The notes under the pieces: model-generated
What the model saw: only the letters and a program-made list of their open reading frames with translations
What the model was told of the DNA's origin: nothing
Database searches by the model: none
From: RYN-133 sp963708645
GTDB taxonomy: Bacteria > Actinomycetota > Actinomycetes > Mycobacteriales > Jatrophihabitantaceae
Assembly (NCBI GenBank): GCA_963708645.1
Contig: CAVPTA010000008.1
Coordinates: 186,001 to 250,000, forward strand
Direction: 5' to 3'
DNA: 64,000 bases
Made by a program: the position numbers and the translations under genes
Shown here: positions 34,082-43,022 of the stretch, one piece after another
How the letters are laid out: every line of letters starts with the position of its first letter
Position numbering within the stretch: position 1 is the stretch's first letter

Positions 34082-35621
34082 TCAGTCGACGGATGCGGTG
34101 AGGGCGCTGCGGTAGGTGTGGGTCGGCGCGTCGCGACCGCGCAGGCGCAGCACCTTTCCCTTCGACCAGTGCTCGCGCTCTTCCTCGGTGCACGCCTCGA
34201 CCGTCGCGTCGCTGGCGAGGATGCTGCCGTCGACGCGTTTGGCGAGCTCGGTGAGCCGGGCCGCCTCGTTCACCGCGTCACCGATCACCGTGTACTCGAG
34301 CCGGCTCGGCGTGCCGATCTGCCCGGCGATGACGTTGCCGAGCGCGACGCCGATGCCGATCTGGACCTCGCCGTCGATATGGACGCAGTCTCGGATTTGC
34401 CGCGCGGCCTGCAGTGCGGCCGTCGCCGGGTCGTCGAGTTCGACCGGCGCTCCGAACACGCAGAGCGCGGCGTCGCCCTCGAACTTGTTCACCAACCCGC
34501 CATTCGACTCGACCGCTTCGACCACCCGTCCGAAGAAGCGGTTCAGGATCGCGACGAACTCGGTCGGTTCGGTGCGGCGGGTGAGCTTGGTGGAGCCGAT
34601 GATGTCGACGAACAGGGCGACCACGGTGCGGTGCTCACCGTCGCCGAGCGTGACGCCGGAGCGGATCGCCTCTTCGGCGACCGCCGGGCCGACATGCTGA
34701 CCGAACAGGTCCTGGATGCGTTCGCGCTCGCGCAGGCCCGCGACCATGTCGTTGATCCCGCGCTGCAGCATGCCGATCTCGCCCACCTCATCGACATCGA
34801 CCGAGATGGTCAGATCACCTCGTCCGACGCGTTCGAGCGCCGTCACCATCGTGCGTAGCGGCTCGCCGATCGAGCGGGCCAGCGCGCTCGCCGCAGCGAT
34901 ACCGACGATCAGCGCAGCCGACCGAGGCGAGCAAGCTGGCACCGACGATGTGGCTGCGGCCCTTGGGCGACGCGAGGATCAAGATGATCCCGAGCAGCGG
35001 GATGCCGCTGGCGAGCAACCAGCTCACCAGAACCCGCGTCCGCAGCGTGAAGAACACCGACTCCGTAGGCGGGTAGACCCGCAGCGCGATCGACGAGACC
35101 GGACGCCCGAAGGCGGCCGCGATCGTGTAGGTGACGCCGGCGGTTGTCAGGCCCGCCAGGACGAGCCCGCCGCTGAGCCCGAGCACCTTGCCGGCGTCGG
35201 CGTCGAGCGCCGAGGCGAGGATGGCCATCACGACGGCGCCGAGGAACCACAGCGCGCCGGTCACGATCGCCAGATCGAGCGGATTGCGCAGCGCTCGGCG
35301 CGCCTCATGCCGGGTCGGGGTTCGTCCGCGCGCGAGCCACCGCAGGGTGCGCCCCTGCAGCAGGAAGCCGATCACGGCCCCTACTGCGATCGCGGACACT
35401 CCGTAGATCGCACCGACGAGGCCGACTACGACCCGTTGGTGGTGGGTTGCGCTGGCGTTCAACGCGACGAGCAACAGTGCGACGACAACGCCGCCGGCGA
35501 CGTTCGCGAGCACAACAAGGCTGGTGATGCCGCCGAAGGTGCGCCACACCATCGGCAACCCGGGCGCGTCGCCTTGCGCCACCTCTGCACGCATGGCGCG
35601 TCCACGGCTGAGCCAACTCAC
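34082..35621 (-). CDS. Membrane adenylate cyclase, class III, Rv1318c-like (frame break near 34925)
   Basis: The composite protein has about six TM segments in its first 300 residues, a HAMP linker (SIGEPLRTMVTALERVGRGDL) and a C-terminal class III cyclase: ALFVDIIGSTKLT (first metal Asp), NKFEGDAALCVFGAP (substrate Lys and second metal Asp), YTVIGDAVNEAARL (Asn and Arg of the transition state). This matches the mycobacterial Rv1318c-Rv1320c type, making cAMP. The frame breaks in CTCGCCTCGGTCGG near 34925; dropping one G joins the last TM to HAMP. GTG 35621 is chosen because the membrane part begins there; a frame open to 35789 precedes it. Confidence 0.85.
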
Positions 35622-35694
35622 GGCTCCAGTGTCCAACACAAGGAGCGGGTCCTGCAGCTTGAGTGGGCTGTTTTGCCCTATTCCGACAGGTGAT

Positions 35695-35856
35695 TCACCT
35701 AGCGCGTGACGCGCGTAACGCCGCGGTGCGAGTGCGTCGCCAGCACTCATACCCCGAAGACAGCGGCGTGTCGTGCCCTCGCGCAGCAAGCGCCGCGAGC
35801 ACGGCCGCGATCTCGGCGGCCTCGCTCGTCCCTGTAACTCGAACGACCGGACTCAT
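35695..35856 (-). CDS. Putative acyl-CoA carboxylase epsilon-like peptide (53 aa)
   Basis: A 53-residue protein whose ATG overlaps the stop of the carboxyltransferase gene (ATGA). Its layout, PVVRVTGTSEAAEIAAVLAALAARG then a basic tail with WRRTRTAALRASR, follows the pattern of AccE-like epsilon peptides: a short strand, the AEIAAVLAAL helix, a Trp and basic residues. It probably tunes or bridges the carboxylase encoded just upstream. Small size makes the call moderate. Confidence 0.65.
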   Translation of the reverse strand: MSPVVRVTGTSEAAEIAAVLAALAARGHDTPLSSGYECWRRTRTAALRASRAR

Positions 35857-37373
35857 GTCGGAGGTACTCCGTGCCGCTTGGCTGTGCGCTCGCGTGGCTT
35901 GCCGACGAGAACGGAATAACGACGGATCAGTTCGGCACGCAGTTCGCTCGGCTCGATGACGGCGTCGAGGACGAGGTCGGATGCCAGGCGCAGCAGGTCG
36001 ACGTCCTGCTCGTACTCGGCGCGTCGCTCGGCGACATAGGTGGCGCGCTCGTCGGCGTCGTCGATCGCTTCGATCTTGTTCGCGTAGACCGCGTTGACGG
36101 CTGCTTGCGGGCCCATCACCGCGATCTTCGCGGTGGGCAACGCGATGCACGCGTCGGGCATGAACCCCGGGCCGTCCATCGCATAGAGACCGGCTCCGTA
36201 GGCCTTGCGCACCACGACCGACACCTGCGGCACGGTCGCCTCGGACACGGCGGTGATCATTTTGGCTCCGTGCCGGATGATGCCCTGTCGCTCGACCTCG
36301 CTGCCGATCATGAAGCCGGGAACATCCGCGAGATAGAGCAGCGGGACGTTGAAGGCGTCGCAGAGCCAGATGAAGCGCGCGGCCTTGTCGGCGGAGTCGA
36401 CGAACAGCACGCCACCTTTGACGGCGGAGTTGTTCGCGACGACGCCGACCGGGCGTCCGTCGATGCGACCGAACCCCACCACAAGTTCGGCGGCGAACAG
36501 CGGCTTGACCTCGAAGAACGAGTCGGCGTCGATCAGTCCGTCGATGAGTTCGTGGACGTCGAAGGGCACTGACTCGTCGGCCGGTACGCAATCATCGGCG
36601 AGCTCGACCGCGGCCGCGTCGGCGGCGAGATCCGGCGGCTGTTCGCGCCAGCACGTCGGCAGGTAGGAGAAGAACAGCCTCGCCTGCTCGATCGCGTCGG
36701 CGTCGTCGACCGCGAGATTGTCGCCGCAGCCGGACACGCTCGCGTGCATGCGCGCGCCGCCCATTTCTTCGAGACTCACCTTCTCGCCGACCACCATCTC
36801 GGCCATACGCGGCGAACCGAGGTACATGGACGCATTGCCCTCGACCATGACCACGATGTCGCAGAACGACGGGATGTAGGCACCGCCGGCGGCCGACGGC
36901 CCGAACAGGCAGCAGATCTGCGGCACCTTGCCCGACAACGCAACCTGGTTGTGGAAGATCCGGCCGGCACCGCGACGCCCTGGGAACAGCGCGACCTGGT
37001 CGGTGATCCGCGCACCCGCCGAGTCGATCAGGTAGAAGATCGGCAGCTCTTCGGCAAGCGCCCGCTCGGTGACGCGGATGATCTTCTCGACCGTCCGCGC
37101 TCCCCACGATCCGGCCTTGACGGTGGGGTCGTTGGCGACGACCAGCGCGGGACGTCCGTCGACGAGGCCCTGCCCGGTGACGACGCCGTCGGCAGGCAGC
37201 CCCGTCGCGAGTGCGTTGGCGAGCTGGCCGTCCTCGACGAAGCTGCCCTCGTCGAAGAGCAGGTCGATGCGCTCGCGCACATACAGCTTGTGCTGCGAAG
37301 CGAGCTTGGCCGCCGCCTTCTCCGGCGGCTGCGAAGTGGCCTCGCGAGCAGCGCGCAGCTCCTTGTCCTTCAT
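35853..37373 (-). CDS. Acyl-CoA carboxylase carboxyltransferase (methylcrotonyl-CoA type likely)
   Basis: A 506-residue carboxyltransferase. It has YVRERIDLLFDEGSF, IDSAGARITDQVALFPGRRGAGRIF, CCLFGPSAAGGAYIPSFCDIV, NASMYLGSPRMAEMV and VPGFMIGSEVERQGIIRHGAK. The GRRGAGRIF and NASMYLGSPRMAE block is typical of the YngE branch, which in Bacillus belongs to leucine breakdown with isovaleryl-CoA dehydrogenase. The ATGA overlap with an acyl-CoA dehydrogenase upstream and the LiuR-like operator support 3-methylcrotonyl-CoA as substrate. Substrate is inference. The biotin subunit is probably the protein encoded at 39043, as no dedicated one adjoins. Confidence 0.88.
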   Translation of the reverse strand: MKDKELRAAREATSQPPEKAAAKLASQHKLYVRERIDLLFDEGSFVEDGQLANALATGLPADGVVTGQGLVDGRPALVVANDPTVKAGSWGARTVEKIIRVTERALAEELPIFYLIDSAGARITDQVALFPGRRGAGRIFHNQVALSGKVPQICCLFGPSAAGGAYIPSFCDIVVMVEGNASMYLGSPRMAEMVVGEKVSLEEMGGARMHASVSGCGDNLAVDDADAIEQARLFFSYLPTCWREQPPDLAADAAAVELADDCVPADESVPFDVHELIDGLIDADSFFEVKPLFAAELVVGFGRIDGRPVGVVANNSAVKGGVLFVDSADKAARFIWLCDAFNVPLLYLADVPGFMIGSEVERQGIIRHGAKMITAVSEATVPQVSVVVRKAYGAGLYAMDGPGFMPDACIALPTAKIAVMGPQAAVNAVYANKIEAIDDADERATYVAERRAEYEQDVDLLRLASDLVLDAVIEPSELRAELIRRYSVLVGKPRERTAKRHGVPPT

Positions 37374-38518
37374 GACACGGGCAGACCGAGGCCGCGGGCG
37401 ATCAGCATGCGCTGCACCTCGCTCGTCCCCTCGCCGATCTCGAGGATCTTCGCGTCGCGGTAGAAGCGGGCGACGGGGAACTCCTCCATGAAGCCGTTGC
37501 CGCCGAAGACCTGGGTGGCCGTGCGGGTCGCCGTGACCGCGGCTTCGGTCGAGTAGAGCTTCGCGATCGCGGCGGCCTGCTTGACCTCCTTGGCCGAGCG
37601 GCCGGCGTCCTTGAGCGCGGCCGCCTTGTAGGTCAGCAGCCGCGCGGCCTCGACCGAGACAGCGAGGTCGGCGAGTTGGAACGCGACGCCCTGCTTCGCG
37701 CCGATCGGCGTCCCGAAGGTCGTGCGTTCATTCGCATAGCGGACCGACTGTTCGAGGCATGCCTGCGCGAGCCCGACCGCCAACGCCGAGATCGCGATGC
37801 GCCCGTCGTCGAGCACCGCAAGGAACTGCTTGAAGCCGTGTCCGCGAGTGCCGAGCAGGTTGGCTTCGGGAACTCGGCAGTCGTCGAAGGTCAGCCCGTG
37901 CGTGTCACTGATGTGCCAGCCGAGCTTGTCGTAGGCCGGTTCGACGGTGAACCCGGGCGTGCCCGACGGCACCATGATCGTCGAGATCTCGCCGTCACCG
38001 GTCTTCGCAGTCACCGTCACTACGGACGTGATCTCGGTGCCCGAGTTGGTGATGAACGCCTTCGCGCCGTTGAGCACCCAGTCGCCGCTGTCGAGCACTG
38101 CGCGCGTCTTCGTCGCGCCGGCATCCGAGCCCGCCTCCGGCTCGGTCAGCCCGAAGCCGGCGAGTGTGCGCCCCGCGACGAGGTCGGGCAGCCACTGCTG
38201 CTTCTGCTCGTCCGTGCCGTAGGTCAGGATCGGGTTGATGCCGAGCCCGACACCGGCTTCCAGGGTGATGCCGATCGACTGGTCGACTCGGCCGAGTTCC
38301 TCGATCGCGACGCACAGCGTCGTGAAGTCGGCGCCGGCGCCGCCGTACTGCTCGGGGACGACGAGCCCGAACAGCCCGAGCTCGCCCATCGCGCGCACCA
38401 CGTCGAGCGGGAAGTGGTGCTCGCGATCCCACTGCGCGACGTGCGGTGCGATCTCTTTCTCGGCGAAGTCGCGGACGACCTTGCGGAAGGACTCGTGGTC
38501 CTGCGAGAGCTCGAACAT
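37370..38518 (-). CDS. Acyl-CoA dehydrogenase (isovaleryl-CoA-like context)
   Basis: A 382-residue acyl-CoA dehydrogenase. It shows FAEKEIAPHVAQWDREHHFP, GLTEPEAGSDAGATKT, AFITNSGTEITSVV, QSVRYANERTTFG, the C-terminal QVFGGNGFMEEFPVARFYRDAKI and EIGEGTSEVQRMLIAR. ATG 38518 follows GAGAGG with four bases spacing. Coupled by ATGA to the carboxyltransferase, and divergent from a MerR regulator across a LiuR-like palindrome, it most likely acts on a branched-chain acyl-CoA such as isovaleryl-CoA; the exact substrate is inference. Confidence 0.9.
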   Translation of the reverse strand: MFELSQDHESFRKVVRDFAEKEIAPHVAQWDREHHFPLDVVRAMGELGLFGLVVPEQYGGAGADFTTLCVAIEELGRVDQSIGITLEAGVGLGINPILTYGTDEQKQQWLPDLVAGRTLAGFGLTEPEAGSDAGATKTRAVLDSGDWVLNGAKAFITNSGTEITSVVTVTAKTGDGEISTIMVPSGTPGFTVEPAYDKLGWHISDTHGLTFDDCRVPEANLLGTRGHGFKQFLAVLDDGRIAISALAVGLAQACLEQSVRYANERTTFGTPIGAKQGVAFQLADLAVSVEAARLLTYKAAALKDAGRSAKEVKQAAAIAKLYSTEAAVTATRTATQVFGGNGFMEEFPVARFYRDAKILEIGEGTSEVQRMLIARGLGLPVS

Positions 38519-38539
38519 CTCTGCCTCTCGAGTTTGGTA

Positions 38540-38557
38540 GTTGACGTTTACGTCAAC
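38540..38557. promoter_or_regulatory. MerR (LiuR-like) operator
   Basis: GTTGACGT-TT-ACGTCAAC is a perfect palindrome in the 58-base region between the divergent acyl-CoA dehydrogenase and MerR genes. Its core TTGACGTTTACGTCAA closely resembles the LiuR sites reported for branched-chain amino acid catabolism genes in proteobacteria, as I recall them. Confidence 0.75.
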
Positions 38558-38576
38558 GTCAAGCAATGCTAGTCGG

Positions 38577-38975
38577 GTGCCGAGCCGGACGGAAGAGGGG
38601 CGGACCTACACGGTCCGCGAGCTCGCCGACGAACTCGGCGTGACCACCCGGACGCTGCGCTTCTACGAGGCCGAGGGGTTGGTCAGTCCGCGCCGCGACG
38701 GCACGAACCGCGTGTACGACCAGCGCGACCGGGCGCGGCTGCGGCTGATCCTGCGCGGACGTCGCTTCGGGATGAGCGTGTCCGAGTGCCGCGAGATCGT
38801 TGACATGTACGACGGCGCCGCCTCGTCCGAACGCCGCCAACTCGAACGGCTCCTGAGTCGCCTCGACGTGATCGCCGCCGACCTGCGCGAGCGCCAGGCA
38901 GACCTGCGCCGCACGCTCAGCGAGGTCGGCGACGTCGCCGAGCAATGCCGCGCGCGATTGGCACAGTTGCGCTGA
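38577..38975 (+). CDS. MerR-family regulator (LiuR-like)
   Basis: A 132-residue MerR protein. The winged HTH is TYTVRELADELGVTTRTLRFYEAEGLVSPRR, then YDQRDRARLRLILRGRRFGMSVSECREI, and a long C-terminal coiled coil for dimerisation. There is no C-terminal cysteine motif for metal. GTG 38577 is preceded at the leaderless distance by AATGCT (38565-38570). It should bind the palindrome at 38540-38557 and control itself and the divergent dehydrogenase-carboxylase genes, with an acyl-CoA as probable signal. Confidence 0.88.
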   Translation: MPSRTEEGRTYTVRELADELGVTTRTLRFYEAEGLVSPRRDGTNRVYDQRDRARLRLILRGRRFGMSVSECREIVDMYDGAASSERRQLERLLSRLDVIAADLRERQADLRRTLSEVGDVAEQCRARLAQLR

Positions 38976-39042
38976 CCACACGGATCTGCACGATCTCGCG
39001 GGCCGAGTAACCTGCGAGCGGGCGATTACTCGGAGGTAGCAA

Positions 39043-40806
39043 GTGCAGAAAGTGCTCATCGCGAACCGCGGCGAAATCGCCGTGCGGGTGATCCGAGCGT
39101 GTCGCGACGCGGGCTACGCGTCGGTCGCGGTCTACGCCGATCCCGACCGCGATGCGCTGCACGTCCGCGTCGCCGATGAGGCGTTCTCGCTCGGTGGCAC
39201 GACCCCGGGCGACTCGTACCTCGACATCGAGAAGGTCATCGAGGCTTGCAAGAAATCTGGCGCGGACGCCGTCCACCCGGGTTACGGGTTCCTGTCCGAG
39301 AACGCCGATTTCGCCCAAGCCGTCATCGACGCCGGGCTGACCTGGATCGGCCCCTCGCCGAAGTCGATCGCCGACCTGGGCGACAAGGCGGTCGCGCGGC
39401 ACATCGCCGAGCGCGCGGGCGCGCCGCTGGTCGCCGGCACCAAAGACCCGGTCAAGGATGCCGACGAGGTGGTCGCGTTCGCCGAGGAGCACGGCCTGCC
39501 GATCGCGATCAAGGCCGTGTACGGCGGCGGCGGCCGTGGCATGAAGATCGCCCGCGAGATGGGTGAGGTCGCCGACCTCTACGAGAGCGCGGTCCGCGAG
39601 GCGACGTCGGCGTTCGGACGTGGCGAGTGCTTCGTCGAGCGTTACCTCGACAAGTCGCGCCACGTCGAGGCGCAGGTGCTCGCCGACCAGCACGGCAATG
39701 TGATCGTGGTGGGCACACGCGACTGCTCGCTGCAACGCCGCAATCAAAAGCTCGTCGAAGAGGCACCTGCACCGTTCCTCACCGACGAGCAGCGCGCGAC
39801 GATCCACGAGTCGGCCAAGGCCATCTGCCGCGAGGCCGACTACTACGGCGCCGGCACGGTCGAGTACCTCGTCGGCAACGACGGCGTGATCAGCTTCCTC
39901 GAGGTCAACACGCGCTTGCAGGTCGAGCACCCGGTCACCGAGCAGACCAGCGGCATCGACCTCGTCCGTGAGCAGTTCCGCATCGCCGAGGGCGAGAAGT
40001 TGCGCTTCGACGAGGACCCGACGCCGCGCGGGCACGCCTTCGAGTTCCGCATCAACGGCGAGGACCCCGGACGCAACTTCCTGCCCGCCCCCGGAACTGT
40101 CACCGAGTACCGCGAGCCGGCCGGGCCGGGCGTTCGCGTCGACTCGGGCATCGAGGGCCGCTCGGTCATCGGCGGAGCGTTCGACTCGCTGCTGGCCAAG
40201 CTGATCATCACCGGCGAGACGCGTCAGGAAGCGCTGGAACGCGCCCGGCGTGCTCTCGACGAGTACGTCGTCGAGGGCATGGCGACGGCGCTCCCGTTCC
40301 ATCGCGCGGTCGTCCGCGACGAGGCGTTCGCCCCGAACGACCCGGCCGAGCCGTTCACAATCTTCACCCGCTGGATCGAGACCGAGTTCGACAACCAGAT
40401 CGAACCTTTCGGCGGCGGTGCGGAAGCCGAGGACGACGCCGGCCCGCGCGAGACGATCGTCGTCGAGGTGGGCGGCAAGCGCCTCGAAGTGTCGCTGCCC
40501 GCCGGCTTCGGTGGTGGCGGCGGCGCAGGCGGTGCGAAGAAAGCTGCCCCGAAGCGCTCAGCGGCGAAGAAGTCGGGCGCTGCCGCGTCCGGTGACTCGC
40601 TCACCGCGCCCATGCAGGGCACGATCGTGAAGGTTTCGGTCGCCGACGGCGACACGGTCGAGCAGGGCGCCACGATCGTCGTGCTCGAGGCGATGAAGAT
40701 GGAGCAGCCGTTGACCGCGCACAAGGCCGGCACCATCAGCGGCCTGTCCGCCGAGGTCGGCGCCGTCGTCACCTCCGGCACCGTCATCTGCGAAATCAAG
40801 GATTAG
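39043..40806 (+). CDS. Acyl-CoA carboxylase alpha subunit: biotin carboxylase plus BCCP (AccA3-like)
   Basis: A 587-residue protein. It opens with VLIANRGEIAVRVIRACRDAG (biotin carboxylase N-domain), then the ATP-grasp (YGGGGRGMKI, ECFVERYLDKSRHVEAQVLAD, EVNTRLQVEHPVTE), the C-domain FEFRINGEDP, an Ala/Lys-rich linker, and a C-terminal biotinyl domain with EAMKMEQ (Lys near residue 552). In actinobacteria such a subunit serves several carboxyltransferases, so it may work with both AccD proteins in this window. CGGAGG precedes GTG 39043. Confidence 0.94.
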   Translation: MQKVLIANRGEIAVRVIRACRDAGYASVAVYADPDRDALHVRVADEAFSLGGTTPGDSYLDIEKVIEACKKSGADAVHPGYGFLSENADFAQAVIDAGLTWIGPSPKSIADLGDKAVARHIAERAGAPLVAGTKDPVKDADEVVAFAEEHGLPIAIKAVYGGGGRGMKIAREMGEVADLYESAVREATSAFGRGECFVERYLDKSRHVEAQVLADQHGNVIVVGTRDCSLQRRNQKLVEEAPAPFLTDEQRATIHESAKAICREADYYGAGTVEYLVGNDGVISFLEVNTRLQVEHPVTEQTSGIDLVREQFRIAEGEKLRFDEDPTPRGHAFEFRINGEDPGRNFLPAPGTVTEYREPAGPGVRVDSGIEGRSVIGGAFDSLLAKLIITGETRQEALERARRALDEYVVEGMATALPFHRAVVRDEAFAPNDPAEPFTIFTRWIETEFDNQIEPFGGGAEAEDDAGPRETIVVEVGGKRLEVSLPAGFGGGGGAGGAKKAAPKRSAAKKSGAAASGDSLTAPMQGTIVKVSVADGDTVEQGATIVVLEAMKMEQPLTAHKAGTISGLSAEVGAVVTSGTVICEIKD

Positions 40807-40819
40807 CCCCACCGCGGGA

Positions 40820-41207
40820 TCAGGACGGCGGCTGCTGCAACCACAACGCCATCCAGACGTCGTCGGCGTAGGTACCGTCGTCGCGGCGCAGCTCGGCGCG
40901 CAGGCGACCCTCCTCGACGAACCCGTGCCGCTCGTACAGACGCAACGCACCAGGGTTGTTCGAGAGTGCACGCAACCCGAGCTTCATGACGCCGCGCCGG
41001 CGTGCCTCACCGATCGCCGCGTCGACGAGAGTCGTGGTTCGTGGCGACAATCACGTCGGCGGGTTGGCGCCAGTCGGTGAAGAACGGCTTGTCGGCGGTT
41101 TGCGGCGGCGCGACCTGCACCGCAACCGGCCAGCTGGCCGCATCGAGTTCGGTGAGGGCACGATCATCGGACGGCTGTGCGAACTGGATCTGCACGCCTG
41201 ACGTCAC
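40820..41207 (-). pseudogene. GNAT acetyltransferase remnant with internal deletion and frame break
   Basis: The N-terminal part (from GTG 41207: VQIQFAQPSDDRALTELDAA, FFTDWRQPADVIVAT) and the C-terminal part (LVDAAIGEARRRGVMKLGLR, NNPGALRLYERHGFV, DDVWMALWL) belong to one GNAT family, but they are in different frames and the roughly 50 residues between them are missing, including the acetyl-CoA-binding motif A. The junction lies near 41030. The product cannot be an active enzyme as deposited. GTG 41207 overlaps the upstream stop (GTGA). The loss could be real or an assembly collapse. Confidence 0.7.
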
Positions 41208-41566
41208 GACTGTGCGCGCTTGGCGATGATGCGGTCGATGGCGGCGGCGCGCTGCTGCGCGATCGAGGCCATCTCGTCGGTGCGCTTGCGGATGTCGGCC
41301 GCGCTCACTCCGGGCGAGAACACCATCGCCCACCCGCCACCGACTTCCAGTTGCGGGACGCGTTCGACGAGGTTGGCGCGCTCGACATGATGAGTCCCGC
41401 TGAACTTGTGCGAGCCGTCCACAACGGCGACCAGTACAGCGTCGTCGGCAATATCGGTCAGTTCGGCGACGATCACTTCGGCGTTGTCGGCGAACACGTC
41501 CGCAACGAGGATCGTGCGGTGCGCGCGCTCGCGCGCCTCGGGTGAGAAGTCACCGTGATTAGCCAT
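41204..41566 (-). CDS. Hypothetical cytoplasmic protein
   Basis: A 120-residue protein, MANHGDFSPEARERAHRTILV at the start, then alternating acidic and hydrophobic strands (ADNAEVIVAELTDIADDAVLVAVVDG) and a helical basic C-terminus ending RIIAKRAQS. No signal or TM segment. I do not recognise the family. It is seven bases after the LpdA-type flavoprotein gene and overlaps the broken GNAT gene by four, so the three form one transcript. Confidence 0.55.
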   Translation of the reverse strand: MANHGDFSPEARERAHRTILVADVFADNAEVIVAELTDIADDAVLVAVVDGSHKFSGTHHVERANLVERVPQLEVGGGWAMVFSPGVSAADIRKRTDEMASIAQQRAAAIDRIIAKRAQS

Positions 41567-41573
41567 GTCGTTC

Positions 41574-42962
41574 TCAATCCAAATCGTCATGGAGCATCAG
41601 CCGCCGCGCGGCCTCGGCCACCGAACCCGACAACGACGGGTAGACACCTATTGTTCCGGCCACGTCGGCGACCGTGAGCCCGCGCTGCACCGCCATCGTG
41701 ATCGGGAAGATCAGCTCGGACGCGTCCGGCGCGACAACGACGCCACCGATCACCACGCCGGTCGCAGGACGGCAGTAGAACTTCACGAATCCCTCGCGCT
41801 GGCCCTGCATCTTCGCCCGCGCGTTCGTCGCCAGAGGCAGCGTCACGCTGCGCGCCGGCACCTGTCCGGCGGTCAGCCCGACGGTCGCGATCTCGGGATG
41901 GGTGAAGACGTTCGCGGCGACGGTCTTCAACCGCAGCGGCGTGACCGCCTCGCCCAACGCATGCCACATCGCGATGCGGCCCTGCATTCCCGCGACGGAC
42001 GCGAGCAGCAGCACGCCGGTGCAGTCGCCGGCCGCATAGATCGACGGGACGACCGTGCGCGAGACCCGGTCGACCGGGATGTAGCCCCGCTCGTCCAGTT
42101 CGATGCCCACGTGCTCCAGACCGAGCCCGGACGAGTTCGGCACCGACCCGAGGCACATCAGCGCGTGCGAACCCTCGACCGTGCGCCCGTCCTGCAACTC
42201 GACGACCACGCCGTCGCCGACCCGTTTGACCGCGGACGCGCGGGCCCGCCTGACGAGCGTCCCGCCCCGGCTGGTGAAGACCTGCTCGATCACCTCGGCC
42301 GCGTCGGCGTCCTCACCGGGCAGCACGCGATCGCGCGACGACACGAGCGTGACCGGCACCCCGAGCTCGCAGTAGCCGCTGGCGAACTCGGCACCGGTGA
42401 CGCCTGACCCGACGACGACCAGGTGTTCCGGGAGCTCGGCGAGGTCGTAGAGCTCGCGCCACGACAGGATTCGCTCGCCGTCCGGCTCGGCAGTCTCGAG
42501 GACGCGCGGAGTGCCTCCGGTCGCCAGCAGAACGACGTCGGCCTCGACCGTGTCGGCCACCTGGCCGGCGCCGACGACGACTTCGACCCGGTGTGCCCGG
42601 GCAGGTTGCTCAGCAGCGAACCGTCCGGCACCCGCCAGCACGGTGACGCCCTCGTGGACGAGGCGTCGCGCGATGTCGTCGGACTGTTGCTGCGCAAGCG
42701 CCTTGATGCGGCCGTTGACCGAGCGCACATCCACGGCCACATCGCCGGCAACCGTGCCGACGCCGACACGCGGGGCATCGCGAAACGCCGTGACGCGGTC
42801 ACTGGTCGCGATCAGCGTCTTGCTGGGCACGCAGTCGGTGAGCACGCACGCACCGCCGATGCCGTCGCGGTCGACGACGGTCACGGTCGCGCCCAGCTGC
42901 GCGGCGACCAGCGCCGATTCGTACCCGGCGGGGCCGCCGCCGACGATCACGATGCGCGTCAC
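41574..42962 (-). CDS. lpdA: NAD(P)H-quinone dehydrogenase, LpdA type
   Basis: A 462-residue FAD-dependent pyridine nucleotide-disulfide family enzyme, close over its whole length to Mycobacterium LpdA (Rv3303c), which reduces quinones. It has IVIVGGGPAGYESALVA, a second Rossmann motif VVVGSGVTGAEFA, the FAD Asp in IYAAGDCTGVLLLASVA and the C-terminal VYPSLSGSVAEAARRLM with no HxxxxE catalytic pair. A redox pair Cys39-x4-Cys44 (GGACVLTDC) is present, whereas Rv3303c as I remember it has Ala at the first position. GTG 42962 lies at leaderless distance from GACAAT. Divergent from the cyclotransferase gene. Confidence 0.9.
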   Translation of the reverse strand: MTRIVIVGGGPAGYESALVAAQLGATVTVVDRDGIGGACVLTDCVPSKTLIATSDRVTAFRDAPRVGVGTVAGDVAVDVRSVNGRIKALAQQQSDDIARRLVHEGVTVLAGAGRFAAEQPARAHRVEVVVGAGQVADTVEADVVLLATGGTPRVLETAEPDGERILSWRELYDLAELPEHLVVVGSGVTGAEFASGYCELGVPVTLVSSRDRVLPGEDADAAEVIEQVFTSRGGTLVRRARASAVKRVGDGVVVELQDGRTVEGSHALMCLGSVPNSSGLGLEHVGIELDERGYIPVDRVSRTVVPSIYAAGDCTGVLLLASVAGMQGRIAMWHALGEAVTPLRLKTVAANVFTHPEIATVGLTAGQVPARSVTLPLATNARAKMQGQREGFVKFYCRPATGVVIGGVVVAPDASELIFPITMAVQRGLTVADVAGTIGVYPSLSGSVAEAARRLMLHDDLD

Positions 42963-43009
42963 GTGACCATTGTCCAGATTCACCCGTCCCGTCTGCACGG
43001 CTACCTCGG

Positions 43010-43015
43010 TAGTCT
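43010..43015 (+). promoter_or_regulatory. Probable -10 element of the cyclotransferase-like gene
   Basis: TAGTCT (TANNNT) ends seven bases before ATG 43023, so the message would have no or a single-base leader. No Shine-Dalgarno is visible. Confidence 0.45.
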
Positions 43016-43022
43016 GCCGTCG

